A stretch of DNA of 47,569 nt, taken from positions 1 to 47,569 of the forward strand of contig CAUJIH010000059.1 in NCBI GenBank assembly GCA_963205275.1. Direction: 5' to 3'. Below are positions 18,146 to 26,644 of the stretch, piece after piece. Under the pieces are notes generated by a model. The model saw only the letters and a list, made by a program, of their open reading frames with translations. It searched no databases and had not been told where the DNA came from. Position 1 is the first letter of the stretch, and every line of letters begins with the position of its first letter. The DNA is from Verrucomicrobiota bacterium. GTDB taxonomy: Bacteria > Verrucomicrobiota > Verrucomicrobiia > Verrucomicrobiales > DEV007. A program made the position numbers and the translations under genes.

Positions 18146-18844
18146 ATGTGCACTCGATCACTTCTTTCCTCGATTCTCGTTCTGACAGCTCTCGCTCTCT
18201 TCCCCCACTCCGGACTCGGGGATGAGACAGGTTTTCAATCCCTCGGTCCAGCTCCCGAAGGTTCAGACGGCAACCGTCTCGCCGGCTGGAGCAATCCCTA
18301 CGACTGGGGAAAGGCGGAAGTCGTGGGTGACGAAATTCATCTCACCAGCGACAAGAAATTCTTTCTCGTCACCGACGCCGAATACTCTGATTTTATCTTC
18401 GAGGGCGAAGTGAAACTTCCCGAAGGACAAGCGAACTCAGGCTTCATGTTCCGCTGTCATGTAGAACCGAACAAGGTCTATGGGTATCAGGCGGAAGTGG
18501 ACGGATCGGATCGCCGCTGGTCAGGCGGCCTCTACGACGAAGGCCGCAATGGCTGGCTCTGGCCCAGCAAAACCGGACGCACCAAAGTGCCCGAGGCTCT
18601 CAAGCACGAAGAGGAATCTCAGGCCTACTTTCAAAAACCAGAAATTAGCGCTGCCCTGAAGCGGAACGATTGGAATCACTACCGCATCACCTGCAAAGGC
18701 AATCATATCAAGATCGAAGTGAATGGAATCCTGATCACCGAATACACGGACGACACAGACGCCAAGGGCCATCTGGGCATCCAACACCACGGCGAAAAAG
18801 GCCAAACCTACGCCTTCCGCAATCTCCGCATCAAGCCGCTCTGA
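18146..18844 (+). CDS. Exported DUF1080 (3-keto-disaccharide hydrolase-like) protein
   Basis: 232 aa. Signal peptide about 1-25 (LLSSILVLTALALFPHSGLG). The rest is one concanavalin-like beta-sandwich of the DUF1080/3-keto-disaccharide hydrolase family: LTSDKKFFLVTDAEYSDFIF, GEVKLPEGQANSGFMFRC, YGYQAEVDGSDRRWSGGLYD, a variable WLWPS segment, then WNHYRITCKGNHIKIEVNGI and GHLGIQHHGEK. Members cleave 3-keto glycosides or bind glycans in the periplasm and are strongly expanded in Verrucomicrobiota and Planctomycetota. Only 6 bp separate it from the dihydroorotase gene, although the functions are unrelated. Confidence 0.88.
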   Translation: MCTRSLLSSILVLTALALFPHSGLGDETGFQSLGPAPEGSDGNRLAGWSNPYDWGKAEVVGDEIHLTSDKKFFLVTDAEYSDFIFEGEVKLPEGQANSGFMFRCHVEPNKVYGYQAEVDGSDRRWSGGLYDEGRNGWLWPSKTGRTKVPEALKHEEESQAYFQKPEISAALKRNDWNHYRITCKGNHIKIEVNGILITEYTDDTDAKGHLGIQHHGEKGQTYAFRNLRIKPL

Positions 18845-18850
18845 TCTTCC

Positions 18851-19951
18851 ATGCGACTGGATCTCCCTCGCTGGTTTGACCTGCATACCCATTTTCGTCA
18901 AGGATCAGGCACGGCACACTACATCGCCGATCATCTCGCGATGGGATGTGCGGGAGTCTTGGCAATGCCGAACACCAGGCCACCTGTATCGAGAATCTCC
19001 GGTCCCACCACGGAACAGGCGTGGTCCATCGAGTCCTATCGGGCACAGCTTCTCAACGCGGGTGCCGATGCTTTCGAGCAGCTCATCGTCCCGCTCTATC
19101 TCACGCACGATACGGATGCTGACATGATCACTCGCGGAGTGTCCTCTGGACTGCTTCGCGCGGCAAAATACTATCCGCCACACGGGACGACCAATTCCGA
19201 GCACGGCGTCCCCATGACCGAGTGGATTGGTAGCGATGTGCTCCGGGCCATGGAAGACTTGGGCGTCATCCTCTGCATTCATGGCGAACAACACGGCCTG
19301 AGAGGACCGGATTATTTTGATCGCAACCAGACGGCCGAATCGCTTTTCTACACCGAGACCATGCCCCGCCTCGTGGAAAAGCACCCGACTCTGAAAATCG
19401 TCTGTGAGCACATCACTACGGCATCCGCTGCGACTTTTGTGCGGAGCGCATTTGACCACGTCGCTGCGACGATCACACCTCAGCATCTGATGTTCACCAT
19501 CGGTCATCTCGTGCAGGGGCTGCGCTATCATCTCTACTGCCTGCCGCTGGTCAAATTTGACGCCGACCGCTCCGAGCTTCGAGAAGCAGTGCTCTCGGCT
19601 AGACAATCAAAATTTTTTGCAGGGACAGACAGCGCTCCTCACACAGACAAGCTGACGGAATGTGCTTGTGCCGCCGGATGCTACACCGGAGGCTGCGCCC
19701 CCCAGCTCTATGCCTCGGCCTTCGAGCAGGCCGGCGCCGATCTCAGCACAGCCACCGGGCAGGACGCATTCTCACGCTTTCTCTGTACGAACGGACCTGC
19801 CTTTTATGGTTTTCCAGCTTCCGAGAAAAGGTTCGCTCTCCGACGCGAGCCCTCACACCCCCTTCCCTTCTCCGTCGAAGGCAAGGAAGTCGTTCCCCTA
19901 CCTCACGGTCTAGGCTTCGATCTCGATTGGTCTATCACCATCGACGACTGA
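18851..19951 (+). CDS. pyrC: Dihydroorotase, PyrC (class II) type
   Basis: 366 aa amidohydrolase that cyclises N-carbamoyl-aspartate to dihydroorotate in pyrimidine synthesis. Motifs: FDLHTHFRQGSG (first metal His pair), VLAMPNTRPPV, AAKYYPPHGTTNSEHGV (the Lys expected to be carboxylated, then the substrate loop), LCIHGEQHG and VCEHITTASAATFV (metal His residues), FAGTDSAPHTDKLTE (catalytic Asp) and CAAGCYTGGCAP. The TTNSEHGV loop and overall length match E. coli PyrC better than class I enzymes. Cytosolic. The start codon follows the DUF1080 gene by 6 bp, so the two are probably co-transcribed. Confidence 0.92.
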   Translation: MRLDLPRWFDLHTHFRQGSGTAHYIADHLAMGCAGVLAMPNTRPPVSRISGPTTEQAWSIESYRAQLLNAGADAFEQLIVPLYLTHDTDADMITRGVSSGLLRAAKYYPPHGTTNSEHGVPMTEWIGSDVLRAMEDLGVILCIHGEQHGLRGPDYFDRNQTAESLFYTETMPRLVEKHPTLKIVCEHITTASAATFVRSAFDHVAATITPQHLMFTIGHLVQGLRYHLYCLPLVKFDADRSELREAVLSARQSKFFAGTDSAPHTDKLTECACAAGCYTGGCAPQLYASAFEQAGADLSTATGQDAFSRFLCTNGPAFYGFPASEKRFALRREPSHPLPFSVEGKEVVPLPHGLGFDLDWSITIDD

Positions 19952-20164
19952 TCCGAGCTTCTTTTAGTCGGGACACCCTTCCCAAGCCCTGCCATCCGAA
20001 GAATCTCCCGCTGACAGCTAATGGCTTCGTGTAGTTCGTGGTTAAAAAGTTCAGAGACTCCGCTCCGGAACGATAAATCACCTGTCCCTGAAAATTAAGA
20101 ACTCGCCAATGAAATCCATTGTGCCTATTGACAGCAAGTTGGGACTGTGGGAAGCCAGCGAAAG

Positions 20165-20239
20165 TGGCTCCTCCGGTTGGGATCGAACCAACGACCTAGT
20201 GGTTAACAGCCACCCGCTCTACCGCTGAGCTACAGAGGA
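20165..20239 (-). tRNA. tRNA-Asn (anticodon GTT), CCA encoded
   Basis: Read on the minus strand from 20239: acceptor TCCTCTG pairs with CGGAGGA (one T-G pair), D-arm GTAGCTCAGCGGTAGAGC, anticodon loop CTGTTAA with anticodon GTT, and T-arm GTTGG-TTCGATC-CCAAC. Discriminator G at 20168 is followed by an encoded CCA (20167-20165). It stands alone in the spacer between dihydroorotase and the acidic-tailed protein gene; no integrase or duplicated 3' end is seen nearby. Confidence 0.97.
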
Positions 20240-20488
20240 ATCTCACGAATCCGACTTTATTCCTGAATTAGCGAAATCTCGATCAAACGAAGACTCTCGC
20301 TCAGGGAGCGCCGGAAAGAGTCGTGACTGTGCCCGCTCATCAGGAAAAGATCAAGAGAAAAAGTGGAAAGAATTCTACTTTAAAAATTGGATAATTTTGA
20401 AATTCCTCTCTTGCTTGCAGAAATCCATTTTGTAGGGTTTTGTAATCTACCAAGAACTTTTGATTTTCACATATCTCCTTTTATTTCA

Positions 20489-20956
20489 ATGAGTCCCGAC
20501 AAATTCAGGAAAGCGTATTTCGACCAGTATGCTGAAGACGACGACATCTGCGACGCCTCTTGGTTCGAGGCATACTTCGAAAATTCCGTCGATTGGCTCG
20601 ACGTAGTATTTCGCGCAGAAGATGAGCTGACGATCTATGGCGATCCCGAATCCGAGATCGGTGGTTTCTGGGCAGCGACTCCCGATGGTTCGGTAGAAGG
20701 TCCCTTTCCCACTCTAGAGGTCTTGGCGAATACTCTCGACTATTCGATTGATGAGATTAATGCGGGTCTCGAACAGGAATCAGATGACGATAGTTTCGGT
20801 GACGACGAGGAAGACTCAGATGAAGAGATGGATCCTGCCGATCTTGATGATGAGGACTTTGACGAAGAGGACTTTGACGAGGACTTTGACGAAGAGGATG
20901 AAGACGACGACTCTGAAGACGACGACGATTTCAGCTTCGATGATGATGGCAGGTAA
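20489..20956 (+). CDS. Uncharacterised protein with extremely acidic C-terminal tail
   Basis: 155 aa from the ATG at 20489; upstream in-frame codons to a TTG at 20387 look non-coding. Not recognised. Residues 1-95 form a compact globular part (SPDKFRKAYFDQYAEDDDIC, WFEAYFENSVDWLDVVF, GGFWAATPDGSVEGPFPTLE) that may include a GYF-2-like or DUF-type interaction fold; this is a guess. From about residue 100 to the end nearly every residue is Asp or Glu with spaced Phe (DEDFDEEDFDEDFDEEDEDD), encoded by a repetitive GACTTTGACGAGGA pattern. The TAA is followed directly by the GTG start of the M50 protease gene, suggesting translational coupling. Confidence 0.65.
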   Translation: MSPDKFRKAYFDQYAEDDDICDASWFEAYFENSVDWLDVVFRAEDELTIYGDPESEIGGFWAATPDGSVEGPFPTLEVLANTLDYSIDEINAGLEQESDDDSFGDDEEDSDEEMDPADLDDEDFDEEDFDEDFDEEDEDDDSEDDDDFSFDDDGR

Positions 20957-21685
20957 GTGCGACATCAGGATGATCTCGCGAGCCTTCATCTGAACGATGA
21001 AAGGCTCGCGAAGATGATCCTGCAAAGTGGACCAGATCGTTCTCCACAGACGCCCAATGAGTGGGGACTGGTAGTGGTCCTCTCGTTTTTCTTTCTGCTA
21101 TTCCTCGCTCTGGATGTAGTGCAGGATTTCACGGCTGCGAAGCTGGGAATCCCGATCTTTTTCGTCTCATGGGTATTCCTCCTAGTGATTCACGAGGCTG
21201 GCCATGCGATGATGGCTCGATTATTGAACTGGACGGTAGAGCGAGTCTGTATTGGCGCGGGAAAGGTGCGTTACGAGCGAGAAATCGCGGGAATGAAGGT
21301 TGAATTTCGGACGATTCCTCTCTCAGGCTTCGTCACCTCTCGCCCTCGCAATCTCGACTTTCCTCGGTTGAAGCAGTTTCTGATCTTCGCAGCAGGACCT
21401 GGAATCGAACTGGTGCTCGTCGCGGGGATCGTGATCCTGATCGGAAGGAAAACGATGCTGGCTCCTTCAGAGAGCCTGTCAATCATTGCTGCGCAGAGCT
21501 TCTGCATCGCTGCTCTCTACGGCGCGATCACGAATCTGATTCCTCTTCCTCACTCGACTAGTGGTGGAGTGGCTTGGTCAGATGGATTGGGGATGCTGAT
21601 GTGCTGGCGTATTCCCGATGAAACATTTCGATCTTGGCTGGAAGGTGAGTCGGATCAGTCGGATCGAAAAGATTTAGAGTCGTGA
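20957..21685 (+). CDS. M50 (site-2 protease-like) membrane metalloprotease
   Basis: 242 aa from a GTG immediately after the upstream stop; an ATG at 21014 is a possible alternative. Hydrophobic helices lie at about 38-52, 64-82, 142-163 and 175-197. Zinc motif H79-E-x-x-H83 in VIHEAGHAMMARLL sits in the second helix, and the distal ligand is expected at the Asp of WSDG (209) after NLIPLPHSTSGG. The usual NPxxLDG sequence is replaced by IPLPHSTSGGVAWSDG. FAAGPGIEL matches the family GP motif. M50 proteases cut peptides within the membrane. The substrate is unknown, but coupling to the acidic-tailed protein gene hints at a partnership. Confidence 0.8.
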   Translation: MRHQDDLASLHLNDERLAKMILQSGPDRSPQTPNEWGLVVVLSFFFLLFLALDVVQDFTAAKLGIPIFFVSWVFLLVIHEAGHAMMARLLNWTVERVCIGAGKVRYEREIAGMKVEFRTIPLSGFVTSRPRNLDFPRLKQFLIFAAGPGIELVLVAGIVILIGRKTMLAPSESLSIIAAQSFCIAALYGAITNLIPLPHSTSGGVAWSDGLGMLMCWRIPDETFRSWLEGESDQSDRKDLES

Positions 21686-21686
21686 T

Positions 21687-21711
21687 ATGAGTCCGTCGTT
21701 CTTGGACTCAT
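21687..21711. terminator. Bidirectional hairpin between protease and methyltransferase genes
   Basis: ATGAGTCC and GGACTCAT form a perfect 8-bp stem around a 9-base loop, followed on the plus strand by TCGCTTTT. It starts just after the protease stop and touches the methyltransferase stop, the expected place for a terminator shared by convergent genes. Confidence 0.6.
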
Positions 21712-22493
21712 CGCTTTTCCGCCAGAGTTGCAGCGAACATGGGCATCCAGCCCTGGAGGCGAGTTGATTCCTCGTCCCAGTCGTCTTCATAAAATCCCAG
21801 AATAGCGAATCCGGCGTCACACTGTCCCCCGATCTGCGCTTCCCAGCTATGACTGTGCTCCAAAATCTGCTGAGATTCTATGAGATCCGAGAGAGTTTCC
21901 TCGTCGCAGGAATCGACATCGGAATACGGCAGACGATGGACGACGAGTGCTTCGCCTGTCTCCTCCAGATGCGCATGATCAAAGAGAAAAAAGGCGGGAT
22001 TGGTGAATCCACACAGTAGTCTCCCGCCGGGACGGAGCACGCGGTGACATTCTCGCCAGATCGGGACGAGGTCCTCGGCGAATACATTGGACACCGGGTT
22101 AAATACGAGGTCAAAGAAGCCATCCGGTAGCTCCGAGAGATCCGCCATATCTCCCTGAATTGCTTTCAGGGGAAAATGATGACGAGCGCAAGCTTCTTCG
22201 TCTTTTCCTAATTGAACGTCAGAGCCTTCAAAAGAAGCCACATCTGCTCCTGCCGCAGCAAAGACAGGCACCTGCTGCCCACCTCCACTGGCCAGAGCCA
22301 AGATGCGGACTCCGCTCAAATTCGGATAGGCCGGGAACCATCGCTCCGGAACATCACGATTCGGAGTCAGTCGAACAGACCATTTTCCTTCTTGTGCCTT
22401 CCGAATTACAGCATCTTCGAGCGGAGTGCTCCAGCGGCAACCTTCGAGAGACTGGACGTTCCAGGCATTGCGATTGTATTCAAAAAGATTCAT
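21708..22493 (-). CDS. Class I SAM-dependent methyltransferase
   Basis: 261 aa from the ATG at 22493; MNLFEYNRNAWN is a familiar methyltransferase N-terminus and longer starts would intrude further into the upstream gene. Rossmann motifs: I in RILALASGGGQQVPVFAAAG (a degenerate GxGxG), the acidic residue ending beta-2 in VASFEGSDVQL, motif II in IQGDMADLSELPDGFFDLVF, and HRVLRPGGRLLCGF. The methyl acceptor is unknown. The insertion HLEETGEALVVHRLPYSDVD is typical of the small-molecule methyltransferase_11 group. Cytosolic. The first 14 bases overlap the end of the pseudopilin-like gene. Confidence 0.82.
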   Translation of the reverse strand: MNLFEYNRNAWNVQSLEGCRWSTPLEDAVIRKAQEGKWSVRLTPNRDVPERWFPAYPNLSGVRILALASGGGQQVPVFAAAGADVASFEGSDVQLGKDEEACARHHFPLKAIQGDMADLSELPDGFFDLVFNPVSNVFAEDLVPIWRECHRVLRPGGRLLCGFTNPAFFLFDHAHLEETGEALVVHRLPYSDVDSCDEETLSDLIESQQILEHSHSWEAQIGGQCDAGFAILGFYEDDWDEESTRLQGWMPMFAATLAEKR

Positions 22494-22899
22494 TTTCCTC
22501 CTCCAGTGATTGATGCTCGGTGCTGTCCAATTGGAAAAGCACACGCTTCGACTTCGGGGAAACAACACTGAGATTATAGATTTCACCCTCCTGATCACTG
22601 TGATACAGCAAGCAGTCCTGAGAGGCGTCTGAAAGGTAACTCTTTCCCGTCCAAGGATTCAGCAGAGTGGGGTCGAGAAATTTACGATCCACGAGCAGCT
22701 TCACCAAATCGTGCCCGGACAAGCGTTTTCTGGGATACTCCTCGTCCGCGACATGAAGGCGCTGGAGGGCTTCCTGAACAGTCAGCAATGTCGAACGCAC
22801 GCGTAATTCGAGCCTCTTCTCACGAATCGATGGGACGAGAATCATCGCCACTCCCACCAGCACGGGGATCAGAGCGATAAAACGTAGAGTGGACTTCAT
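22480..22899 (-). CDS. Small membrane-anchored protein with pseudopilin (GspG)-like C-terminus
   Basis: 139 aa from the ATG at 22899. One N-terminal hydrophobic helix (about 4-23, LRFIALIPVLVGVAMILVPS) is followed by a basic amphipathic helix (REKRLELRVRSTLLTVQEAL), as in pilin-like proteins. The later YPRKRLSGHDLVKLLVDRKF and LNPWTGKSYL recall the end of type II secretion major pseudopilins, where an aligned NPW-G-x-Y segment binds calcium. However, no prepilin peptidase site (G before F plus E+5) is seen, so it is at most a relative. Function unknown. It follows the FMN-binding protein gene by 49 bp and overlaps the methyltransferase gene. Confidence 0.6.
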   Translation of the reverse strand: MKSTLRFIALIPVLVGVAMILVPSIREKRLELRVRSTLLTVQEALQRLHVADEEYPRKRLSGHDLVKLLVDRKFLDPTLLNPWTGKSYLSDASQDCLLYHSDQEGEIYNLSVVSPKSKRVLFQLDSTEHQSLEEENESF

Positions 22900-22948
22900 G
22901 TTGAAGAAATTGGAGCAAATATTACAATAGTTCAGAAGATGGGCCGCT

Positions 22949-24208
22949 TTAGCCAAGAATCCATTCGGCAGGCATCCAATACAGGCCACAGGCGATCATC
23001 AGGAGCACTATACCGATCCAGTCACGAGCAGAAAAATGATCCTTTCCCGCCCGTTTCCGGATGAATCCGAGCAGCCATCCGGTCGGACATGCGTATTTGC
23101 AGTAAAACATTGGGTAATAGAGCGAGACCAGCAGTCCGATCACGGCGACACTGATGGTCGCGATTCCAGCGCCTTTCAGCAGGTAGGCGTCAAACGGCTC
23201 GATCCCAGTCAAATCGATCTCCAGATGAAGGAATACCGTGATCAGGACGATCAGGAGCAGCAGAGGAGCGATCCATTGAGCCGCCCATTTCACGCTGTCA
23301 GGCATGGGGCGCTTCCAGCGAGCCGGTAGCAGCTTCATCGCCCAGCGCTGGAGATTGCCATGAGGACAGATGAACTGGCAATAAACAGGCTGGCCGCTGG
23401 CCCAAGGGAGGAGAAAGGAGGCCGTCGCGAAAATCACGATTCCCGGTAAGGTCTTCCATGGAACGCCTCCTTTGATCCATCCGATCAGCAATGACTGTGC
23501 CAACAGATCGCCCATCCACAATCCCAATCCCAGGATCGTGACCAGAGAGAAAATCCAGCGTCGGCGCTGAAAGGAGGGATTCTTCCAGAAGGCGAACAGA
23601 CACCCAAAGATCAGGAAAATCATCAGGGCAAAATCTCTCCACGAAATCCTAAGCTGCCAGTCATCCTGAATTTCTCCCTGTGTCGAGGCGAGTCGATAGC
23701 TCAGACTCTCGCCCACCGCCTCGCTCGTCCGTGTCGCTCCAGAGACTCCATAGATTCCTGCTTGATGTAGATCTTTGATCGCAGCGATTTCCTCCCAGCT
23801 CTTTCCATTCCATGATTCCATGAAGAGGTAATCACTGCTGACATCCTCGACATGACTCGGAGTATCATAGCTGTGACGAATGGCGACTCCGCAGGCTTTA
23901 TCATCCGCATTGAACACCATTAGCACATCACTGGGGCCGGAGTAACCGGTGATCGATTTCGAATTCGGCATGGTTCGAATTGCATAGCCGATTTGATTTC
24001 CAGTAGAATCGAGCACTTTCAAACCTCCACGCGGGCCAGGATCGACTTTCAGGCGATAGGCTTCCGGCAGGAAGGTCTTCACCTCCGAGACCGTGACAGG
24101 CCAGTCTCCTTGGACCCGCATTCGATCATGATGAGCACGAATGAGCCACGCGATCATGATCAGCACGGCGATTCGATACGCCTGGAGAAGTGCTTTTTTG
24201 ATCGACAT
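22949..24208 (-). CDS. FMN-binding / NapH-NosR-like membrane redox protein
   Basis: 419 aa. After an N-terminal TM helix (about 9-24), residues 30-175 form an FMN-binding domain of the NosR/NqrC/RnfG type; the SGATRTSEAVG loop (about 158) is where NqrC-type proteins bind FMN covalently on Thr. Then come several TM helices (about 190-210, 220-240, 255-275, 315-335, 345-370, 395-415) with two polyferredoxin motifs, CQFICPHGNLQRW and CKYACPTGWLLGF, typical of NosR/NapH. The soluble 2[4Fe-4S] tail of true NosR is absent. It probably passes electrons between a quinol pool and an extracytoplasmic acceptor; the partner is unknown and no nos or nap genes are in view. Confidence 0.8.
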   Translation of the reverse strand: MSIKKALLQAYRIAVLIMIAWLIRAHHDRMRVQGDWPVTVSEVKTFLPEAYRLKVDPGPRGGLKVLDSTGNQIGYAIRTMPNSKSITGYSGPSDVLMVFNADDKACGVAIRHSYDTPSHVEDVSSDYLFMESWNGKSWEEIAAIKDLHQAGIYGVSGATRTSEAVGESLSYRLASTQGEIQDDWQLRISWRDFALMIFLIFGCLFAFWKNPSFQRRRWIFSLVTILGLGLWMGDLLAQSLLIGWIKGGVPWKTLPGIVIFATASFLLPWASGQPVYCQFICPHGNLQRWAMKLLPARWKRPMPDSVKWAAQWIAPLLLLIVLITVFLHLEIDLTGIEPFDAYLLKGAGIATISVAVIGLLVSLYYPMFYCKYACPTGWLLGFIRKRAGKDHFSARDWIGIVLLMIACGLYWMPAEWILG

Positions 24209-24265
24209 CGTCCGGAAGGAATGCTGAGCAGAAGAGGGTCGTATGGCGGAGTCAAGAGGGTCTCA

Positions 24266-25066
24266 TCACTTCGAGGGCGGAGTCTGAGATGCACCTTTTT
24301 CTCTCGCCCGAAGTTTCGCATGGACTTGGGCCGTTTTCCCCATGTAGTGATCCATGGAATAGGATTCTGCTGCCAGTCGAATATGCTCCTCGGAGCTCTC
24401 CCTCTCTCCGCAGGCCTCATAATAAAGCCCGAGGTAGAGATGGGCATAGCAGAGCTGATTTCTCCGCGTGTCACCTGCGCCATCGATCTCTTTCTCCGCA
24501 GCTGCAAGCACCGCCGCCTCCGACCCGCGTCCAGCGAACAGATCGTATATTTGCGCCATCGGAACGCGAGTATCGCCGCTGACAGGTAGCATCGTTGCAC
24601 GAGCTTTCTCAACAGAACCACCACGAGCACGGACGACACACAGAAAGTGCCATACCGCATTCTCCACATCATTCGGATTGACCTGCTGATGAAGGACGAA
24701 TTGCTCGCGGCCCTTCTCAAATTCCTCTGCATAATAACAGCACAGTCCCCGCTGCCAGTGGTAGGGGGCGAGTTCAGGATCGAGAGCGATCACCGCATCG
24801 AAATCAAGCAGGCTCCCCTTGATGTCCGCAGAAAAAAATCGCTGAACACCTCGATTTTGGAGTGCCTTAATCCGCAATTCTCGAAGCGTCGGAGAATTCT
24901 CGGATTGCGATAACAGCGACTCGACGCGATCAAAATCGCCTATCTGAAATGCCTGTTCGGCCTCCTCCGCCACCGTGGACGGGGAGGCGCACAGATGAAA
25001 ATCGGGAGTCGTGAGGCTCAGGATCGCAATCACCAAGGTGAGTCTCCGTCGAAACACGTCTCCCAT
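24266..25066 (-). CDS. Exported tetratricopeptide-repeat protein
   Basis: 266 aa. Probable signal peptide at about 1-28 (RLTLVIAILSLTTPDFHLCAS). TPR-type helix pairs follow: AEEAEQAFQIGDFDRVESLL, VQRFFSADIKGSLLDFDAVI with ALDPELAPYHWQRGLCCYYA, KGREQFVLHQQVNP, and AHLYLGLYYEACGERESSEE near the end. The pattern is close to NlpI-like and related TPR proteins of PVC and cyanobacterial genomes, which act as periplasmic scaffolds. It is 57 bp upstream of the FMN-binding gene and 18 bp after the Gfo/Idh oxidoreductase gene on the same strand, consistent with one transcript. Confidence 0.75.
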   Translation of the reverse strand: MGDVFRRRLTLVIAILSLTTPDFHLCASPSTVAEEAEQAFQIGDFDRVESLLSQSENSPTLRELRIKALQNRGVQRFFSADIKGSLLDFDAVIALDPELAPYHWQRGLCCYYAEEFEKGREQFVLHQQVNPNDVENAVWHFLCVVRARGGSVEKARATMLPVSGDTRVPMAQIYDLFAGRGSEAAVLAAAEKEIDGAGDTRRNQLCYAHLYLGLYYEACGERESSEEHIRLAAESYSMDHYMGKTAQVHAKLRAREKGASQTPPSK

Positions 25067-25084
25067 CGAGGCAGAAAAAATGGA

Positions 25085-26518
25085 TCAGCCTTCAAGCTTC
25101 CAGCCGTCCCGATACTGACGCTTCACCAGTTCCGCAGCATCAGGGCAGTTCGGAGAACTCAGCGTTTTGGAATCCCACTCCACTTTTTTGCCCAAATGTA
25201 CAGCCAAGTTTCCAAGGAGAACTGTTTCGCTAAACGGACCCGCATAGGAGAACTTTGACTGAGTCAGATTGGGATCGCCTGCTTTGATCGCATCATAAAA
25301 TTCCTTGTGAGGATCCTCGTCTCTGGCACGGGGAATGGAGGGAGCTGGTGCATTAAAGCCGTCCATCACACTTCCGGGCTTTACGATCCATGTATCCTTG
25401 CTCCGATTAAACCAGATCTTGCCATGCGTCCCGATGATAATACTGCCGTAGCCTTTGCTCTCGGTGGTATCGAGTCCTTCGGTGATCTCGATGGGCGGCA
25501 CGTTGGGCTCACGGATCTTTCCTCCATCGTCCTTGTTGACCAATTGCCATTTCTCCGGATCGAAAATGGCGTCCTTGTATCCATCATACCAGACGTATTT
25601 GATCGATTTCCCGTTCTTGCCAGGAAACTGATATTCAATCGTGGACCAAGTTGGCGGAGAGATTTTTGTTTTTGCTCCACGGCCTTCAGCGCTGATCGCT
25701 GAGACACTCGTGGGAGCTGTCAAATTGGCTGCCCAGAAGCTCATGTCCATCACATGACAGGCCATATCACCTAGGGCACCTGTGCCGAAGTCCCAGTAGC
25801 CACGCCATTTGAAGGGATGAATTTTCGAACTGTAGTCGTGATGAGGTGCGGGGCCGAGCCAGAGGTCCCAGTTGAGGTAGTCCGGCACTGCTTCTTTTTC
25901 CGGCCAGTCGGGTATGGCCTGAGGCCAGATCGGGCGATTGGTCCAGGCGTGGATTTCGAGAATATCGCCGATCAGCCCGGCACGAATCAGTTCCACGACA
26001 CGACGCATGTGATTCATGGCGTGCGCCTGGTTGCCCATTTGTGTCACGACCTTGGTCTTTGTGGCGAGTTCAGTCAGGTGGCGAGCCTCCGAAATACTGT
26101 GTGTCAGCGGCTTTTGACAATACACTGCACAGCCCTTGAGCATCGCTGCCGAAGCGGCGAATGCGTGAACGTGATCAGGGGTGGAAACTGTCACAGCATC
26201 GATCTTATCACCGTCTGCCGCCAGCATTTCGCGCCAGTCCTGATAGAATTTGGCATCCTTGAAACTGCTTCGGCTCTTTTCCCAACCTCCTCCCCCACCC
26301 TTGTCCGGATTCACCACATCGCAGAGATGAGTGATCTGAAATCCCGCAGCAGCGGAATTGGCGACATCGCTGGCACCCTTGCCCGAAATCCCAATTCCGG
26401 CCAAGGTAATGCGATCATTGGCTCCGAAGACACGACTGGGGACGACTTGGAACTGATAGGCGGCCGCAGCGGCAGCGATGCCTTTGACGAAATGACGACG
26501 ACTCGTGGGTGTTTCCAT
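25085..26518 (-). CDS. Tat-exported Gfo/Idh/MocA-family oxidoreductase
   Basis: 477 aa. A twin-arginine signal leads the protein (TSRRHFVKGIAAAAAAYQFQ, R7-R8). The Rossmann fold begins at RITLAGIGISGKGASDVANS, with AVTVSTPDHVHAFAA, and the family dihydropyridine-side lysine in VYCQKPLTHSISEAR (EKP-like, here QKP). Members oxidise or reduce sugars and glycosides with tightly bound NAD(P). The GALGDMACHVMDMSFWA block and C-terminal FETVLLGNL-like segment (FSETVLLGNLAVHLGKKVEW) place it in the large exported group of Planctomycetota/Verrucomicrobiota, where 3-keto-glycoside chemistry is known for relatives. The window also has a DUF1080 protein, a possible partner family, about 6 kb away. Confidence 0.88.
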   Translation of the reverse strand: METPTSRRHFVKGIAAAAAAYQFQVVPSRVFGANDRITLAGIGISGKGASDVANSAAAGFQITHLCDVVNPDKGGGGGWEKSRSSFKDAKFYQDWREMLAADGDKIDAVTVSTPDHVHAFAASAAMLKGCAVYCQKPLTHSISEARHLTELATKTKVVTQMGNQAHAMNHMRRVVELIRAGLIGDILEIHAWTNRPIWPQAIPDWPEKEAVPDYLNWDLWLGPAPHHDYSSKIHPFKWRGYWDFGTGALGDMACHVMDMSFWAANLTAPTSVSAISAEGRGAKTKISPPTWSTIEYQFPGKNGKSIKYVWYDGYKDAIFDPEKWQLVNKDDGGKIREPNVPPIEITEGLDTTESKGYGSIIIGTHGKIWFNRSKDTWIVKPGSVMDGFNAPAPSIPRARDEDPHKEFYDAIKAGDPNLTQSKFSYAGPFSETVLLGNLAVHLGKKVEWDSKTLSSPNCPDAAELVKRQYRDGWKLEG

Positions 26519-26602
26519 GAATGATTGATACGTAAGAATGACAAAAAGTAGGGTACCGAAGAGCAGAACCGAGATTGCTTCAACTGCGCAAACAGGGAAT
26601 TC

Positions 26603-26644
26603 AAAAAAAAGAGGTGCTTTCGAAATTATCGAGTCAGGGCACCT
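26603..26644 (-). terminator. Rho-independent terminator of the charged secreted protein gene
   Basis: Read on the minus strand, GGTGC and GCACC arms (an AGGTGC/GCACCT stem) are followed by TCTTTTTTTT; the plus strand shows A8 at 26603-26610 and T7 at 26644-26650, so the stem may extend through A-T pairs. The hairpin overlaps the stop codon at 26634-26636. This is the clearest intrinsic terminator in the window. Confidence 0.75.

Noticed and set aside
20024..20052. TTCGTGTAGTTCGTGGTTAA-type sequence as a dispersed repeat
   Set aside because: It recalls repeats common in PVC-type genomes, but only one partial copy is in this window, so it cannot be supported here.
20128..20133. TTGACA before the tRNA region as a promoter
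   Set aside because: It points into the 3' end of the minus-strand tRNA and has no matching -10.
20165..20239. tRNA-Asn as an integration site
   Set aside because: No integrase gene and no repeated 3' tRNA sequence were seen in the surrounding bases.
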